From Stutzerimonas stutzeri (GTDB lineage: Bacteria; Pseudomonadota; Gammaproteobacteria; Pseudomonadales; Pseudomonadaceae), in assembly GCA_002339675.1 (NCBI GenBank), contig DDKB01000001.1:62001-126000 (forward strand): a DNA stretch of 64,000 nucleotides. The letters run 5' to 3'. The first letter of the stretch is position 1, and every line of letters begins with the position of its first letter. Made by a program: the position numbers and the translations under genes. Positions 52,705-61,800 of the stretch are shown piece after piece. The notes beneath the pieces are model-generated. The model did not search any database. It was not told the origin of the DNA and worked only from the letters and a program-made list of their open reading frames with translations.

Positions 52705-53080
52705 GTAGAAATCCTTGTTTTGACTTTTCTCGGACCTTCGAGAGGGTCTTTTAATCACTGCTGCGCCCGCCAACTGGCGGTCCCCCATCAGCAATAAGCT
52801 AAACAGCGTCGTTGGCTAGAATAGTTCTTCGAATGTTCAGCAAGTATCTTTTACAGATAGTGTTTTATCAACAACCCACCCGACCAGGCGACGCGGGGCG
52901 CCGGGCCTTTTAGCACGTTATCAGACACAATCCACAAATTGACTCGACGAACAGCCTGCCGGCACCGAGTGCCGTCGAAACGCATTCGCGGCATTGGACG
53001 ATGCGCGACAGGGTGGCGGCTGCGATTCGACCAGACGAACCCTTGCTGCCAGTGGGCCAGAGCCGGTCGCGCACGCATAA
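52705..53080. other. Intergenic region upstream of fimV
   Basis: 376 bases between the asd terminator and fimV without a credible gene. The segment about 52800-52875 is clearly AT-richer than its surroundings and likely holds the fimV promoter (for example TTGTTG, 17 bases, AAAGAT on the minus strand), but no single candidate stands out. In P. aeruginosa I recall a second asd-like gene between fimV and asd; it is absent here. Confidence 0.5.
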
Positions 53081-53111
53081 AAAAACGCCGCGGCAAGGCC
53101 GCGGCGTTTTA
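53081..53111 (-). terminator. Terminator of asd
   Basis: A perfect 13-bp stem AAAACGCCGCGGC (53083-53095) / GCCGCGGCGTTTT (53099-53111) with an AAG loop is followed on the minus strand by a T-run. It lies 14 bases after the asd stop. Confidence 0.92.
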
Positions 53112-53124
53112 GGAAACCAGCCGA

Positions 53125-54237
53125 TCAGCGTTCCAGCAGGATACGCAGCATGCGGCGCAGCGGCTCGGCCGCCCCCCACAGCAGCTGGTCGCCTACGGTA
53201 AAGGCGCCCAGGTAGTGGGAGCCCATGTTCAGCTTGCGCAGGCGGCCGACGGGCACATTCAGGGTGCCGGTCACCGAGGTCGGACTCAGCTCCTGCATGC
53301 TCGCGTCGCGGTGGTTGGAAACCAGCTTCACCCAGGGGTTGTGCTGGCTGATCATGCCCTCGATGTCGGAGATCGGGACGTCCTTGTTCAGCTTGATGGT
53401 CAAGGCCTGGCTGTGGCAGCGCATGGCGCCGACCCGCACGCAGATGCCGTCAACCGGGATCGGGCTCTTGAAGCGGCCCAGGATCTTGTTGGTTTCTGCC
53501 TGCGCCTTCCACTCTTCGCGACTCTGTCCGTTCGGCAGTTCCTTGTCGATGTACGGGATCAGGCTGCCGGCGAGCGGCACGCCGAAATTGTCCACCGGGA
53601 AACCCTCGGAACGCTGGCACTCGGCGACCTTGCGATCAATGTCCAGTATCGCACTGGCCGGATCGGCAAGCTCGTCGGCAACCGACGCGTGGATACTGCC
53701 CATCTGCTTGATGAGCTCGCGCATGTTCTGGGCACCGGCGCCGGAGGCAGCCTGGTAGGTCATGGCGCTCATCCATTCCACCAGGCCGTTTTCGAACAGC
53801 CCACCGAGCCCCATCAGCATCAAGCTGACGGTGCAGTTGCCGCCGATGTAGTTAAGAGTGCCCGCATCGAGCTGGTGGTCGATCACCTTGCGGTTCACCG
53901 GATCGAGCACGATGACCGCGTCGTCAGCCATGCGCAGCGTCGAGGCCGCATCGATCCAGTAACCCTTCCAGCCCGCTTCGCGCAGCTTGGGGAAGACTTC
54001 ATTGGTGTAGTCGCCACCCTGGCAGGTAAGGATCACGTCGAGGGATTTCAGCTCCTCGATGCTATAGGCATCCTTCAGCGGTGCGGTGTCCTTGCCGATG
54101 GCAGGGCCCTGGCCGCCGACGTTCGACGTGGTAAAGAACACGGGCTCGATCAGGTCGAAGTCCCGCTCCTCCAGCATCCGCTGCATGAGCACGGAACCTA
54201 CCATGCCGCGCCAACCGATCAGTCCTACACGTTTCAT
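53125..54237 (-). CDS. asd: Aspartate-semialdehyde dehydrogenase
   Basis: 370-residue NADPH enzyme of lysine, threonine, methionine and diaminopimelate synthesis. The N-terminal GLIGWRGMVGSVL is the nucleotide-binding loop. The catalytic Cys lies in GGNCTVSLMLMG (about residue 135) and the His in RVGAMRCHSQAL (about 275). This is the long E. coli-type enzyme. The open frame extends 47 codons upstream, but the ATG at 54237 (MKRVGLIGWRG) gives the family length. A terminator follows. Confidence 0.97.
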   Translation of the reverse strand: MKRVGLIGWRGMVGSVLMQRMLEERDFDLIEPVFFTTSNVGGQGPAIGKDTAPLKDAYSIEELKSLDVILTCQGGDYTNEVFPKLREAGWKGYWIDAASTLRMADDAVIVLDPVNRKVIDHQLDAGTLNYIGGNCTVSLMLMGLGGLFENGLVEWMSAMTYQAASGAGAQNMRELIKQMGSIHASVADELADPASAILDIDRKVAECQRSEGFPVDNFGVPLAGSLIPYIDKELPNGQSREEWKAQAETNKILGRFKSPIPVDGICVRVGAMRCHSQALTIKLNKDVPISDIEGMISQHNPWVKLVSNHRDASMQELSPTSVTGTLNVPVGRLRKLNMGSHYLGAFTVGDQLLWGAAEPLRRMLRILLER

Positions 54238-54414
54238 CACAACAATACCTATAAATGTGGCCCGCCCGGCAGGCCGTCGATGAACAGAAATCCGCTTTCG
54301 GGTTGAAAGCGAGGGCGCAGGAACTTCATCGCTGCGCCTCGCCATTACTCGGCGTTTCCGCCTAGCCGTCGCCCACAAGCTTGCTCAACGGCCGGTGCAA
54401 TGGGACCCGGAAGA

Positions 54415-55497
54415 TTACAACGTCGAGAGGGCCGCGACTACCGCGTCGCCCATGTCACGGGTCGTGGCCCGCCGATTGCCCTCCGACCAGATGTCACCGG
54501 TGCGCAGGCCCTGGTCGAGTACCTTGCTCACCGCGCGCTCGATAGCATCGGCCGCTGCGACCTGGTTGAAGCTGTAGCGCAGCATCATCGAGACCGACAG
54601 GATGGTCGCCAGCGGGTTGGCGATGCCCTGCCCGGCGATGTCCGGTGCAGACCCGTGGCAGGGCTCGTACATGCCCTTATTGCTGGCGTCCAGCGATGCA
54701 GACGGCAGCATGCCGATGGAGCCGGTCAACATGGAAGCCTCATCAGACAGGATGTCGCCGAACATGTTGTCGGTGACGATCACGTCGAACTGCTTCGGCG
54801 CACGGACCAGTTGCATGGCGGCATTGTCGACGTACATGTGGCTCAGCGCGACCTCCGGGTAGTCCTTGGCGACCTCCTCGACCACGGCGCGCCACAGCTG
54901 GCTGGAGGCGAGCACGTTGGCCTTGTCTACCGAGCAGAGCTTCTTGTTGCGCACCATTGCCATGTCGAAGCCGACCTTGGCGATACGCCGGATCTCGCTT
55001 TCGCTGTACGGCAGCGTGTCGTAGGCCATGCGCTCGCCATTTTCGAGCACCGTGCTTTCGCGCGGCTTGCCGAAATAGATGCCGCCGGTCAGTTCGCGAA
55101 CGATGAGGATATCCAGCCCGGCCACGATCTCCGGCTTCAGGCTCGAGGCGCCGGCCAGCTGCGGGTACAGCAGCGCCGGGCGCAGGTTGCCGAACAGCCC
55201 CAACTCGGAGCGAATCTTCAGCAGTCCACGCTCAGGGCGAATGGCCGGATCGATCTTGTCCCACTTCGGCCCGCCCACGGCGCCAAGCAGGATGGCATCA
55301 GCGTTGCGAGCACGTTCCAGGGTTTCGTCCGCCAGCGGCACGCCATATTTGTCGACCGCTGCGCCACCCAGCTCGTCGTAGCTTAGCTCGAAGTCCAGCT
55401 GGAACTTGTCATTGGCCAGCTGCAGGACCTTGACCGCTTCGGCCATGATCTCCGGGCCGATACCGTCACCGGGCAGAACCAGAATCTGTTTGCTCAT
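54415..55497 (-). CDS. leuB: 3-isopropylmalate dehydrogenase
   Basis: 360-residue NAD-dependent decarboxylating dehydrogenase of leucine synthesis. The fold signatures GDGIGPEI (near 10), SELGLFGNLRPA, and NMFGDILSDEASMLTGSIGMLPSAS are intact. ATG at 55497 chosen with GAGGAA upstream; the frame opens four codons earlier. Transcribed after leuD, from which it is separated by about 100 bases holding a REP-like pair. Confidence 0.98.
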   Translation of the reverse strand: MSKQILVLPGDGIGPEIMAEAVKVLQLANDKFQLDFELSYDELGGAAVDKYGVPLADETLERARNADAILLGAVGGPKWDKIDPAIRPERGLLKIRSELGLFGNLRPALLYPQLAGASSLKPEIVAGLDILIVRELTGGIYFGKPRESTVLENGERMAYDTLPYSESEIRRIAKVGFDMAMVRNKKLCSVDKANVLASSQLWRAVVEEVAKDYPEVALSHMYVDNAAMQLVRAPKQFDVIVTDNMFGDILSDEASMLTGSIGMLPSASLDASNKGMYEPCHGSAPDIAGQGIANPLATILSVSMMLRYSFNQVAAADAIERAVSKVLDQGLRTGDIWSEGNRRATTRDMGDAVVAALSTL

Positions 55498-55516
55498 TGC
55501 ATTCCTCAATCTATCC

Positions 55517-55585
55517 GTAGGGTGGATGACGCTGTTTCATCCACCAAAACCCAGCACGGTGGATGGATCAAGCGCCATCCACCCT
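55517..55585. repeat. Inverted pair of REP-like palindromes between leuD and leuB
   Basis: GTAGGGTGGATGACGC...TTTCATCCACC (55517-55545) is followed by GGTGGATGGATCAAGCGCC...ATCCACCCT (55558-55585) in opposite orientation. Each is an imperfect palindrome with GGTGGAT/ATCCACC ends, the same ends as the element at 18399-18428. The pair may fold or terminate within the leu transcript. Confidence 0.7.
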
Positions 55586-55596
55586 GCCCTCTATTC

Positions 55597-56244
55597 TTAC
55601 TTGATGGCGCCGAACAGCCAGGGCTGACGCTGTTGATGTTCGCTTTCGAAGGCCTTGATCGCATCCGCGTCCTGCAGGGTCAGGCCGATGTCGTCCAGGC
55701 CGTTGAGCAGGCAATGCTTGCGAAACGCGTCGACCTCGAAGCTGTACTGCACGCCATCGGGGCGCGTCACGGTCTGCGCCGCCAGGTCAACGGTGAGCTG
55801 ATAGCCTTCGGCGGTCTCGGCCTGTTCGAATAGCGCATCGACCTCTTCTTCCTTCAGCACGATCGGCAGCAGGCCGTTCTTGAAGCTGTTGTTGTAGAAG
55901 ATGTCAGCAAAGCTTGGCGCGATGATAGTCCGGAAGCCGTACTCCTCGAGCGCCCAGGGCGCGTGCTCACGCGACGACCCGCAACCGAAATTCTCGCGTG
56001 CCAACAGCACGCTCGCACCTTGGTAGCGAGGAAAGTTGAGTACGAACTCCTGGTTCACCGGCCGGCTTGTGCAATCCTGGTTGGGCTGGCCCACGTCCAG
56101 GTAGCGCCACTCATCGAACAGGTTGGGGCCGAACCCGGTGCGCTTGATCGACTTCAAGAACTGCTTGGGGATGATCTGGTCGGTGTCGACGTTGGCCCGA
56201 TCGAGCGGCGCGACGAGACCGGTGTGCTGGGTAAATGGCTTCAT
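55597..56244 (-). CDS. leuD: 3-isopropylmalate dehydratase small subunit
   Basis: 215-residue swivelling domain of isopropylmalate isomerase. Conserved segments are RANVDTDQIIPKQFL and GCGSSREHAPWAL. Partners with LeuC encoded 10 bases upstream. The start ATG at 56244 is preceded by GAGGAAACC. Confidence 0.98.
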   Translation of the reverse strand: MKPFTQHTGLVAPLDRANVDTDQIIPKQFLKSIKRTGFGPNLFDEWRYLDVGQPNQDCTSRPVNQEFVLNFPRYQGASVLLARENFGCGSSREHAPWALEEYGFRTIIAPSFADIFYNNSFKNGLLPIVLKEEEVDALFEQAETAEGYQLTVDLAAQTVTRPDGVQYSFEVDAFRKHCLLNGLDDIGLTLQDADAIKAFESEHQQRQPWLFGAIK

Positions 56245-56254
56245 GTCGGTTTCC

Positions 56255-57682
56255 TCAGGCCTGGATCAATTCACGTACATCGACGAAACGACCGGTCACC
56301 GCGGCCGCCGCGGCCATGGCCGGGCTGACCAGGTGCGTCCGACCGCCGGCGCCCTGCCGGCCTTCGAAGTTGCGGTTCGAGGTCGAGGCGCAATGCTCGC
56401 CGCTGCCGAGCTTGTCCGGGTTCATTGCCAGGCACATCGAGCAACCCGGCTCGCGCCACTCAAAACCGGCCTCGAGGAAAATCTTGTCCAGCCCTTCCGC
56501 CTCGGCCTGCTGTTTGACCAGCCCCGAACCCGGCACGACCATCGCCTGTTTCACTGTTGCAGCGACCTTGCGCCCTTTCGCCACTTCAGCCGCTGCTCGC
56601 AGATCTTCGATGCGCGAGTTGGTGCAGGAGCCAATGAACACGCGATCGAGTCGAATCTCGGTGATCGGCTGATTGGCGCTCAAGCCCATGTACTTGAGCG
56701 CACGGGTGATGGAGTCGCGCTTGACCGGATCGGCTTCGGCGGCCGGGTCCGGCACGGTCTGATCGACGGCCAGCACCATTTCCGGCGAAGTGCCCCAGCT
56801 GACCTGCGGTTTGATATCCGCAGCATTCAACTCGATGACGGTGTCGAACACCGCATCGTCATCGGACACCAGGTCCTTCCAGGCGGCGACGGCGCGCTCC
56901 CAGTCGGCGCCCTTGGGTGCATACGGCCGCCCTTCGACATACGCGATGGTCTTCTCATCGACCGCCACCATCCCCACGCGCGCACCGGCCTCGATGGACA
57001 TGTTGCAGATGGTCATGCGCCCTTCCATGGACAGATCGCGAATGGCGCTGCCGGCGAATTCCAGCGCATGCCCATTGCCGCCGGCCGTACCGATCTTGCC
57101 GATCACCGCGAGGACGATGTCCTTGGCGGTCACGCCGAAGGGCAGCTCGCCCTCCACCCGCACCTGCATGTTCTTCATCTTCTTCGCCACCAGGCACTGG
57201 GTAGCGAGCACGTGCTCGACTTCCGAGGTGCCGATGCCGTGGGCCAGCGCACCGAAGGCGCCGTGCGTCGAGGTATGGGAATCACCACAGACCACCGTCA
57301 TGCCCGGCAGGGTCGCGCCCTGCTCCGGGCCGATCACGTGCACGATGCCCTGGCGGATATCGTTCATCTTGAATTCAAGGATGCCGAAGTCATCGCAGTT
57401 CTCGTCGAGGGTCTGCACCTGGATGCGCGAAACCTCGTCGGCGATGGCTTCCAGCCCACCCTGGCGCTCGCCCTTGGTGGTCGGTACGTTGTGGTCCGGC
57501 GTGGCGATGTTGGCATCGATGCGCCATGGCTTGCGACCGGCCAGTCGCAGCCCCTCGAAGGCCTGCGGCGAGGTCACTTCGTGAAGAATGTGACGATCGA
57601 TATAGATCAGCGACGAGCCGTCGTCGCGCCGCTTGACCTCATGCATTTCCCAGAGCTTGTCGTAGAGCGTTTTGCCAGCCAT
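56255..57682 (-). CDS. leuC: 3-isopropylmalate dehydratase large subunit
   Basis: 475-residue aconitase-type enzyme converting 2- to 3-isopropylmalate. The [4Fe-4S] ligands lie in FIGSCTNSRIEDL (about residue 346) and PGCSMCLAMN (about 405-412). VCGDSHTSTHGAFGALAHGIGTSEVEH is the family signature. ATG at 57682 chosen (GAGGAAAG upstream) rather than an in-frame start 10 codons earlier. First gene of leuC-leuD-leuB, divergent from a LysR gene. Confidence 0.98.
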   Translation of the reverse strand: MAGKTLYDKLWEMHEVKRRDDGSSLIYIDRHILHEVTSPQAFEGLRLAGRKPWRIDANIATPDHNVPTTKGERQGGLEAIADEVSRIQVQTLDENCDDFGILEFKMNDIRQGIVHVIGPEQGATLPGMTVVCGDSHTSTHGAFGALAHGIGTSEVEHVLATQCLVAKKMKNMQVRVEGELPFGVTAKDIVLAVIGKIGTAGGNGHALEFAGSAIRDLSMEGRMTICNMSIEAGARVGMVAVDEKTIAYVEGRPYAPKGADWERAVAAWKDLVSDDDAVFDTVIELNAADIKPQVSWGTSPEMVLAVDQTVPDPAAEADPVKRDSITRALKYMGLSANQPITEIRLDRVFIGSCTNSRIEDLRAAAEVAKGRKVAATVKQAMVVPGSGLVKQQAEAEGLDKIFLEAGFEWREPGCSMCLAMNPDKLGSGEHCASTSNRNFEGRQGAGGRTHLVSPAMAAAAAVTGRFVDVRELIQA

Positions 57683-57734
57683 CGGACTTTCCTCATCAGT
57701 GCGTACGGGCAATAGCCCTTGTGCTTATGGGGCC

Positions 57735-57763
57735 ATCCTATGGGGCTGGATTGGATTACTCAA
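57735..57763 (-). promoter_or_regulatory. Likely sigma70 promoter of the leuCDB operon
   Basis: TTGAGT and TAGGAT on the minus strand are 17 bases apart. Transcription would start near 57728, leaving a 46-base leader. Confidence 0.6.
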
Positions 57764-57785
57764 ATTCATATTTTTCATCCTTCGC

Positions 57786-57800
57786 ATTCCATGCTGGAAT
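57786..57800. promoter_or_regulatory. Palindrome in the leuC/lysR intergenic region, likely LysR-type operator
   Basis: ATTCCA-TGC-TGGAAT is a perfect 6-bp inverted repeat of the T-N11-A form bound by LysR regulators. Its centre lies about 65 bases upstream of the predicted leuC start, the usual recognition-site position, and 28-42 bases before the regulator start codon. Confidence 0.6.
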
Positions 57801-57827
57801 AGCGAAAAACCACCCGAGCGAGTCTCC

Positions 57828-58694
57828 ATGGACCTGGCCAACCTCAACGCCTTTATCGCGATCGCCGAGACAGGCAGCTTTTCGCTCGCCGCCGAACGCC
57901 TGCACCTGACACAGCCGGCGGTGAGCAAACGCCTGGCCTCGCTGGAGTCCCAGCTCAATGTGCGCCTTTTCGATCGCCTTGGCCGGGAGATCGGCCTGAC
58001 CGAAGCGGGCCGCGCACTGCTGCCGCGCGCCTACCAGATCCTCAATGTGATGGATGACACGCGTCGCGCCCTGGCCAACCTCAACGGCGACGTCAGCGGC
58101 CGCCTGTCGCTAGCAACCAGCCATCACATCGGTCTGCACCGCCTGCCACCGCTGCTTCGCTCGTTCACCCAGGCGTATCCGGCGGTCAACCTGGACATTC
58201 GCTTCCTGGATTCGGAGATCGCCTACGACGAGGTCCTGCATGGCCGCGCCGAGCTCGCCGTGATCACCCTGGCGCCGCAGACCGCCGTGCCGATTCGCGC
58301 CGTCGGCGTCTGGGACGATGCGCTGGACTTCGTCGTCGCACCTGAGCATCCACTGGCCCGCAAAGCAGAGATCACCCTCGCCGACATTGCCGATTACCCG
58401 GCTGTATTTCCGGGCGGCAACACCTTTACCCATCACGTCGCCCAGCGCCTGTTCGAGCGCGAAGGGCTGCAACCGAACATCGCCATGAGCACCAACTACA
58501 TGGAAACGATCAAGATGATGGTGTCCATCGGGATCGCCTGGAGCGTACTGCCCCGTACCATGCTCGACGACCAGGTCGTGCGGCTCGCCGTGCCCGGCGT
58601 GCAGCTGTCGCGCCAGCTTGGCTACATCACACATATGGACCGCACGCTGTCTAATGCAGCCAGGGCCTTCATGGCGCTGCTCGACGCCGACTAA
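57828..58694 (+). CDS. LysR-family transcriptional regulator
   Basis: 288 residues. A helix-turn-helix domain (residues about 1-60: LNAFIAIAETGSFSLAAERLHLTQPAVSKRLASLE) is followed by the LysR effector-binding domain (about 90-285). It is divergent from leuC across 145 bases containing a promoter and a T-N11-A palindrome, so it probably controls leuCDB. ATG at 57828 fits the MDLANLNAF start; an earlier in-frame ATG inside the spacer would add about 50 residues without family support. Confidence 0.94.
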   Translation: MDLANLNAFIAIAETGSFSLAAERLHLTQPAVSKRLASLESQLNVRLFDRLGREIGLTEAGRALLPRAYQILNVMDDTRRALANLNGDVSGRLSLATSHHIGLHRLPPLLRSFTQAYPAVNLDIRFLDSEIAYDEVLHGRAELAVITLAPQTAVPIRAVGVWDDALDFVVAPEHPLARKAEITLADIADYPAVFPGGNTFTHHVAQRLFEREGLQPNIAMSTNYMETIKMMVSIGIAWSVLPRTMLDDQVVRLAVPGVQLSRQLGYITHMDRTLSNAARAFMALLDAD

Positions 58695-58821
58695 CCGCAC
58701 TTGCACTTTGCCACTAGCTACGGATAAGTTCGGCCGATAACCACAAGATCACGGCGCAGCCTCAGCATCGCCTGTCATCGACCGACCCGCCCTACGCTGA
58801 TCCCTTCGATCGAGGCCGTTC

Positions 58822-61716
58822 ATGTTGCCCCTTGAGCCTGCACCCAACACGACGGAACCCCACGCAGCAAGCCCCTGGCAAGACACCCATCGCCTGCTGT
58901 CGGTGCTCGGTGACGCAGGCCTCGGCCTCTGGTCCTGGAACCCACGCAGCGCCACCCTCCTGTGGTCACAGTGCACAGCGCGCCTGCTAGGTCTGCACGA
59001 CGGGGTCGCCGAATTGAGCCTGGACGACTACCTGGAACGGGTCGCAAGCGATGATCGTGCCCTGGTCGCCGACCAGTTGAAAGCAGTGCCGGCAGGCCCG
59101 GGCGCCCGCCTCTGCCTACGCCATCGCGTCCGCTGGCCGGACGCCAGCCTGCATTGGCTGGAACTCGAGGGCCAGTGGCAGGACAGCGACGGGCTGCCAG
59201 TGCTCGTTGGCGTCATGCGCGACATCACCACCCAGCACACCCAGGCGCAAGCACTCGAGGACAGCCAGGAGCGGCTCGAACTGGCACTCGCCTCGGCCGG
59301 CCTGGGCAACTGGGAGTGGCACATCCAGAGCGATCGCCTGTACGCCTCGGCACGCGCCTCGGAACTGCAAGGACTGGTCGAGGGCCCGTTCGATGGCTCC
59401 TTCCGTGAGTTCTTCCGCAGTGTCGCGGCGCGCGACCGCCAGATCATGCGCGCGGCGTACGCCGATCTCCTGGCCGGGCGGCGCAAGACCTACCAAGCCA
59501 CCTACCAGGCGATCCACGCCAACGGCCGGGTGCGCCACCTGGAGAGCACCGCCAAACTGTATCGCGACGAGCACGGCCAGCCGCTGCGCATGGCGGGCAT
59601 CATCATCGATGCCACCGAGCGGGTCCTGCGCGAACAATCGCTGGCCGCCTCGGAAGCCAAGTTTTCCGCCCTGTTCCAGGGCAGTCCCGACCCGATCGCT
59701 CTGTCGCGCATCCGCGATGGCGTATTCATCGACATCAACCCGAGCTTCAGTGCGGTGTTCGGCTGGCAGCACGCCGACATCGTCGGCCGCTCGGCGCCGG
59801 AAATCGGCATCTGGAACGACGAGAATCAGCGGCGCGCTCTTTATCAGCAACTGAGCCGCGACCAGCATCTGGAAAACGCCGAAGCGCAGTTCCGCACCCA
59901 GGCAGGCGATACCGTCACCTGCGTGGTATCCAGCCGCTTCATCCGCATCGAACGGCGGCTGTGCATCGTCACCACGTTTCGCGACATCACCAAACGGCAG
60001 CAGGCCGAGGCGGCGCTCAAGGCCAGCGAGGCCAAGTTCGCCAAGGCGTTCCACTCCAGCCCCGATGCCATCATCATCAGCGAGCGCCGTACCGGGCGTT
60101 TCATCGAGGTCAACGAAGGCTTTCGCCGGCTGTCTGGCTACCGGCCCGAAGAAGCCATCGGCCGCACCTCCACCGAGCTGGGGATCTGGCCCGGCTCGGA
60201 GCGCCAGGAAATCCTGCGCCGCCTGGAGCGCGACGGCCGTGTCGCCAACTGGGAGATGGTCGGCCAGGACCGCCACGGGCGCCCCAAGCACATCGAGGTC
60301 TCGGTCGAACCGATCCAGCTCAACGACACCGACTGCCTGCTGCTGTCGGCACGCGACATCAGCCAGCTCAAGGCTGCCCATGCGCAGATCCAGCACCTGG
60401 CCTACCACGACCCGCTGACCAACCTGCCCAACCGCGCCCTGCTGATGGACCGGCTGAACCAGCAGGCCGCGCTGCACAAGCGGCACAACCTGCGCGGCGC
60501 GCTGCTGTTTCTCGACCTCGACCACTTCAAGCACATCAACGACTCGCTCGGCCATCCGGTCGGCGATGCGGTACTGAAGATGATCACTGCACGGCTCGAA
60601 GCCAGTACCCGCCAGGAAGATACCGTGGCACGCCTGGGCGGTGACGAGTTCGTCGTGTTGCTCACCGGCCTGACAGGCAAACGCTCGGCAGTGACGCGCC
60701 ACGTGCGCGAGGTCGCTGAAAAGCTGCGCATGCTGCTGGCCGAACCCATGGTGTTCGAAGGCAACCGGCTGCAGGTGACGCCAAGCATCGGCATCGCACT
60801 GATGCCTGACCACGGCGACAGTCCGGCCGATTTGCTCAAGCGCGCCGATATCGCCCTCTACCGCGCCAAGGATGCCGGGCGCAACGCCATCCAGCTGTTC
60901 CGCACAACCATGCAGCAGGCCGCCAGCGCCCGCCTGCAGCTGGAAAGCGAACTGCGCCAGGCCCTGCAGCGGCAGGAGTTCGAACTGCACTTGCAACCGC
61001 AGGTCGATGCACGCTCCGGCCGGGTGATCGGCGCCGAGGTGCTGTTGCGCTGGCACCACCCGGAGCACGGTCAGCGTTCGCCGGCGCAGTTCATCGACGT
61101 GCTGGAGGAAACCGGACTGATCGTCGAGGTCGGCAACTGGGTCATCAAGGAAGCCTGCCGCATCGGCGCCGTGCTGGTGGCTCGTGGCCTGGCGGAGGCC
61201 GACGCGTTCAGCCTCTGCATCAACATCAGCCCACGCCAGTTCCGCCAGAGCGAGTTCGTCGAGCGCATCCTCGAAGCGCTGAAAGCGGCCGGCATTGCCC
61301 ACCAGATGATCAAGCTGGAAATCACCGAAGGCATCGTCATCCAGAACCTGGACGACACCATCGCCAAGATGCGCCGCCTGTGCCGACACGGCGTCAGTTT
61401 TGCCATGGACGATTTCGGCACCGGCTATTCCTCGCTCACCTACCTCAAGCGCCTGCCGGTCAACCTGCTGAAGATCGACCAGTCCTTCGTCCGCGACGCG
61501 CTGGACGACCCCAACGACGCCGAGATCATCCGCGCCATCGTCGCGATGGCCCGCAGTCTGGGGCTGGAAGTGATCGCCGAAGGCGTCGAGCAGCAAGCCC
61601 AGCTCGAGCTGCTCGAACAGCAGGGCTGCCACCTGTACCAAGGCTACCTGTTCAGCCAGCCACTGCCGCTATCGGGCTTCTGCGACCTGCTGGAGGCCCG
61701 TCGGCCGCTACCCTGA
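58822..61716 (+). CDS. Cytoplasmic multi-PAS GGDEF-EAL cyclic-di-GMP protein
   Basis: 964 residues without a transmembrane helix. Four PAS-like sensor domains follow each other (about 25-135, 147-270, 277-395, 403-520; for example EAKFSALFQGSPDPIALS and EAKFAKAFHSSPDAIIIS, which are clearly related). Then comes a GGDEF domain (about 530-700, motif ARLGGDEFVVLL) and an EAL domain (about 715-955) with GAEVLLRW in place of the commoner EALLRW, plus EITEG and DDFGTGYSSL. Both catalytic motifs look intact, so it may make and break cyclic di-GMP. ATG at 58822 has GAGG 6 bases upstream. It follows the LysR gene by 127 bases. Confidence 0.95.
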   Translation: MLPLEPAPNTTEPHAASPWQDTHRLLSVLGDAGLGLWSWNPRSATLLWSQCTARLLGLHDGVAELSLDDYLERVASDDRALVADQLKAVPAGPGARLCLRHRVRWPDASLHWLELEGQWQDSDGLPVLVGVMRDITTQHTQAQALEDSQERLELALASAGLGNWEWHIQSDRLYASARASELQGLVEGPFDGSFREFFRSVAARDRQIMRAAYADLLAGRRKTYQATYQAIHANGRVRHLESTAKLYRDEHGQPLRMAGIIIDATERVLREQSLAASEAKFSALFQGSPDPIALSRIRDGVFIDINPSFSAVFGWQHADIVGRSAPEIGIWNDENQRRALYQQLSRDQHLENAEAQFRTQAGDTVTCVVSSRFIRIERRLCIVTTFRDITKRQQAEAALKASEAKFAKAFHSSPDAIIISERRTGRFIEVNEGFRRLSGYRPEEAIGRTSTELGIWPGSERQEILRRLERDGRVANWEMVGQDRHGRPKHIEVSVEPIQLNDTDCLLLSARDISQLKAAHAQIQHLAYHDPLTNLPNRALLMDRLNQQAALHKRHNLRGALLFLDLDHFKHINDSLGHPVGDAVLKMITARLEASTRQEDTVARLGGDEFVVLLTGLTGKRSAVTRHVREVAEKLRMLLAEPMVFEGNRLQVTPSIGIALMPDHGDSPADLLKRADIALYRAKDAGRNAIQLFRTTMQQAASARLQLESELRQALQRQEFELHLQPQVDARSGRVIGAEVLLRWHHPEHGQRSPAQFIDVLEETGLIVEVGNWVIKEACRIGAVLVARGLAEADAFSLCINISPRQFRQSEFVERILEALKAAGIAHQMIKLEITEGIVIQNLDDTIAKMRRLCRHGVSFAMDDFGTGYSSLTYLKRLPVNLLKIDQSFVRDALDDPNDAEIIRAIVAMARSLGLEVIAEGVEQQAQLELLEQQGCHLYQGYLFSQPLPLSGFCDLLEARRPLP

Positions 61717-61735
61717 ACCCCAACATCCACCCCAA

Positions 61736-61765
61736 AAACGAGAAGCCCCGCCGGACGGCGGGGCT
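61736..61765 (-). terminator. Terminator of the hsp20 gene
   Basis: The stem AGCCCCGCC (61744-61752) / GGCGGGGCT (61757-61765) with a 4-base loop is followed on the minus strand by TTCTCGTTTTTGG. It may also block readthrough from the converging GGDEF-EAL gene. Confidence 0.82.
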
Positions 61766-61800
61766 CGTGGTTACGCGGCAACGGTGGCGAGCTGAGCCGC

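Noticed and set aside
59650..60060. Repeat within the GGDEF-EAL gene (EAKFSALF and EAKFAKAF segments) as a recent tandem duplication
   Set aside because: Similarity is at protein level between consecutive PAS domains; the DNA has diverged, so it is normal domain repetition.
59116..61641. 841-codon open frame on the minus strand opposite the GGDEF-EAL gene
   Set aside because: Antisense shadow with no domain signal; the plus-strand gene has intact catalytic motifs throughout.
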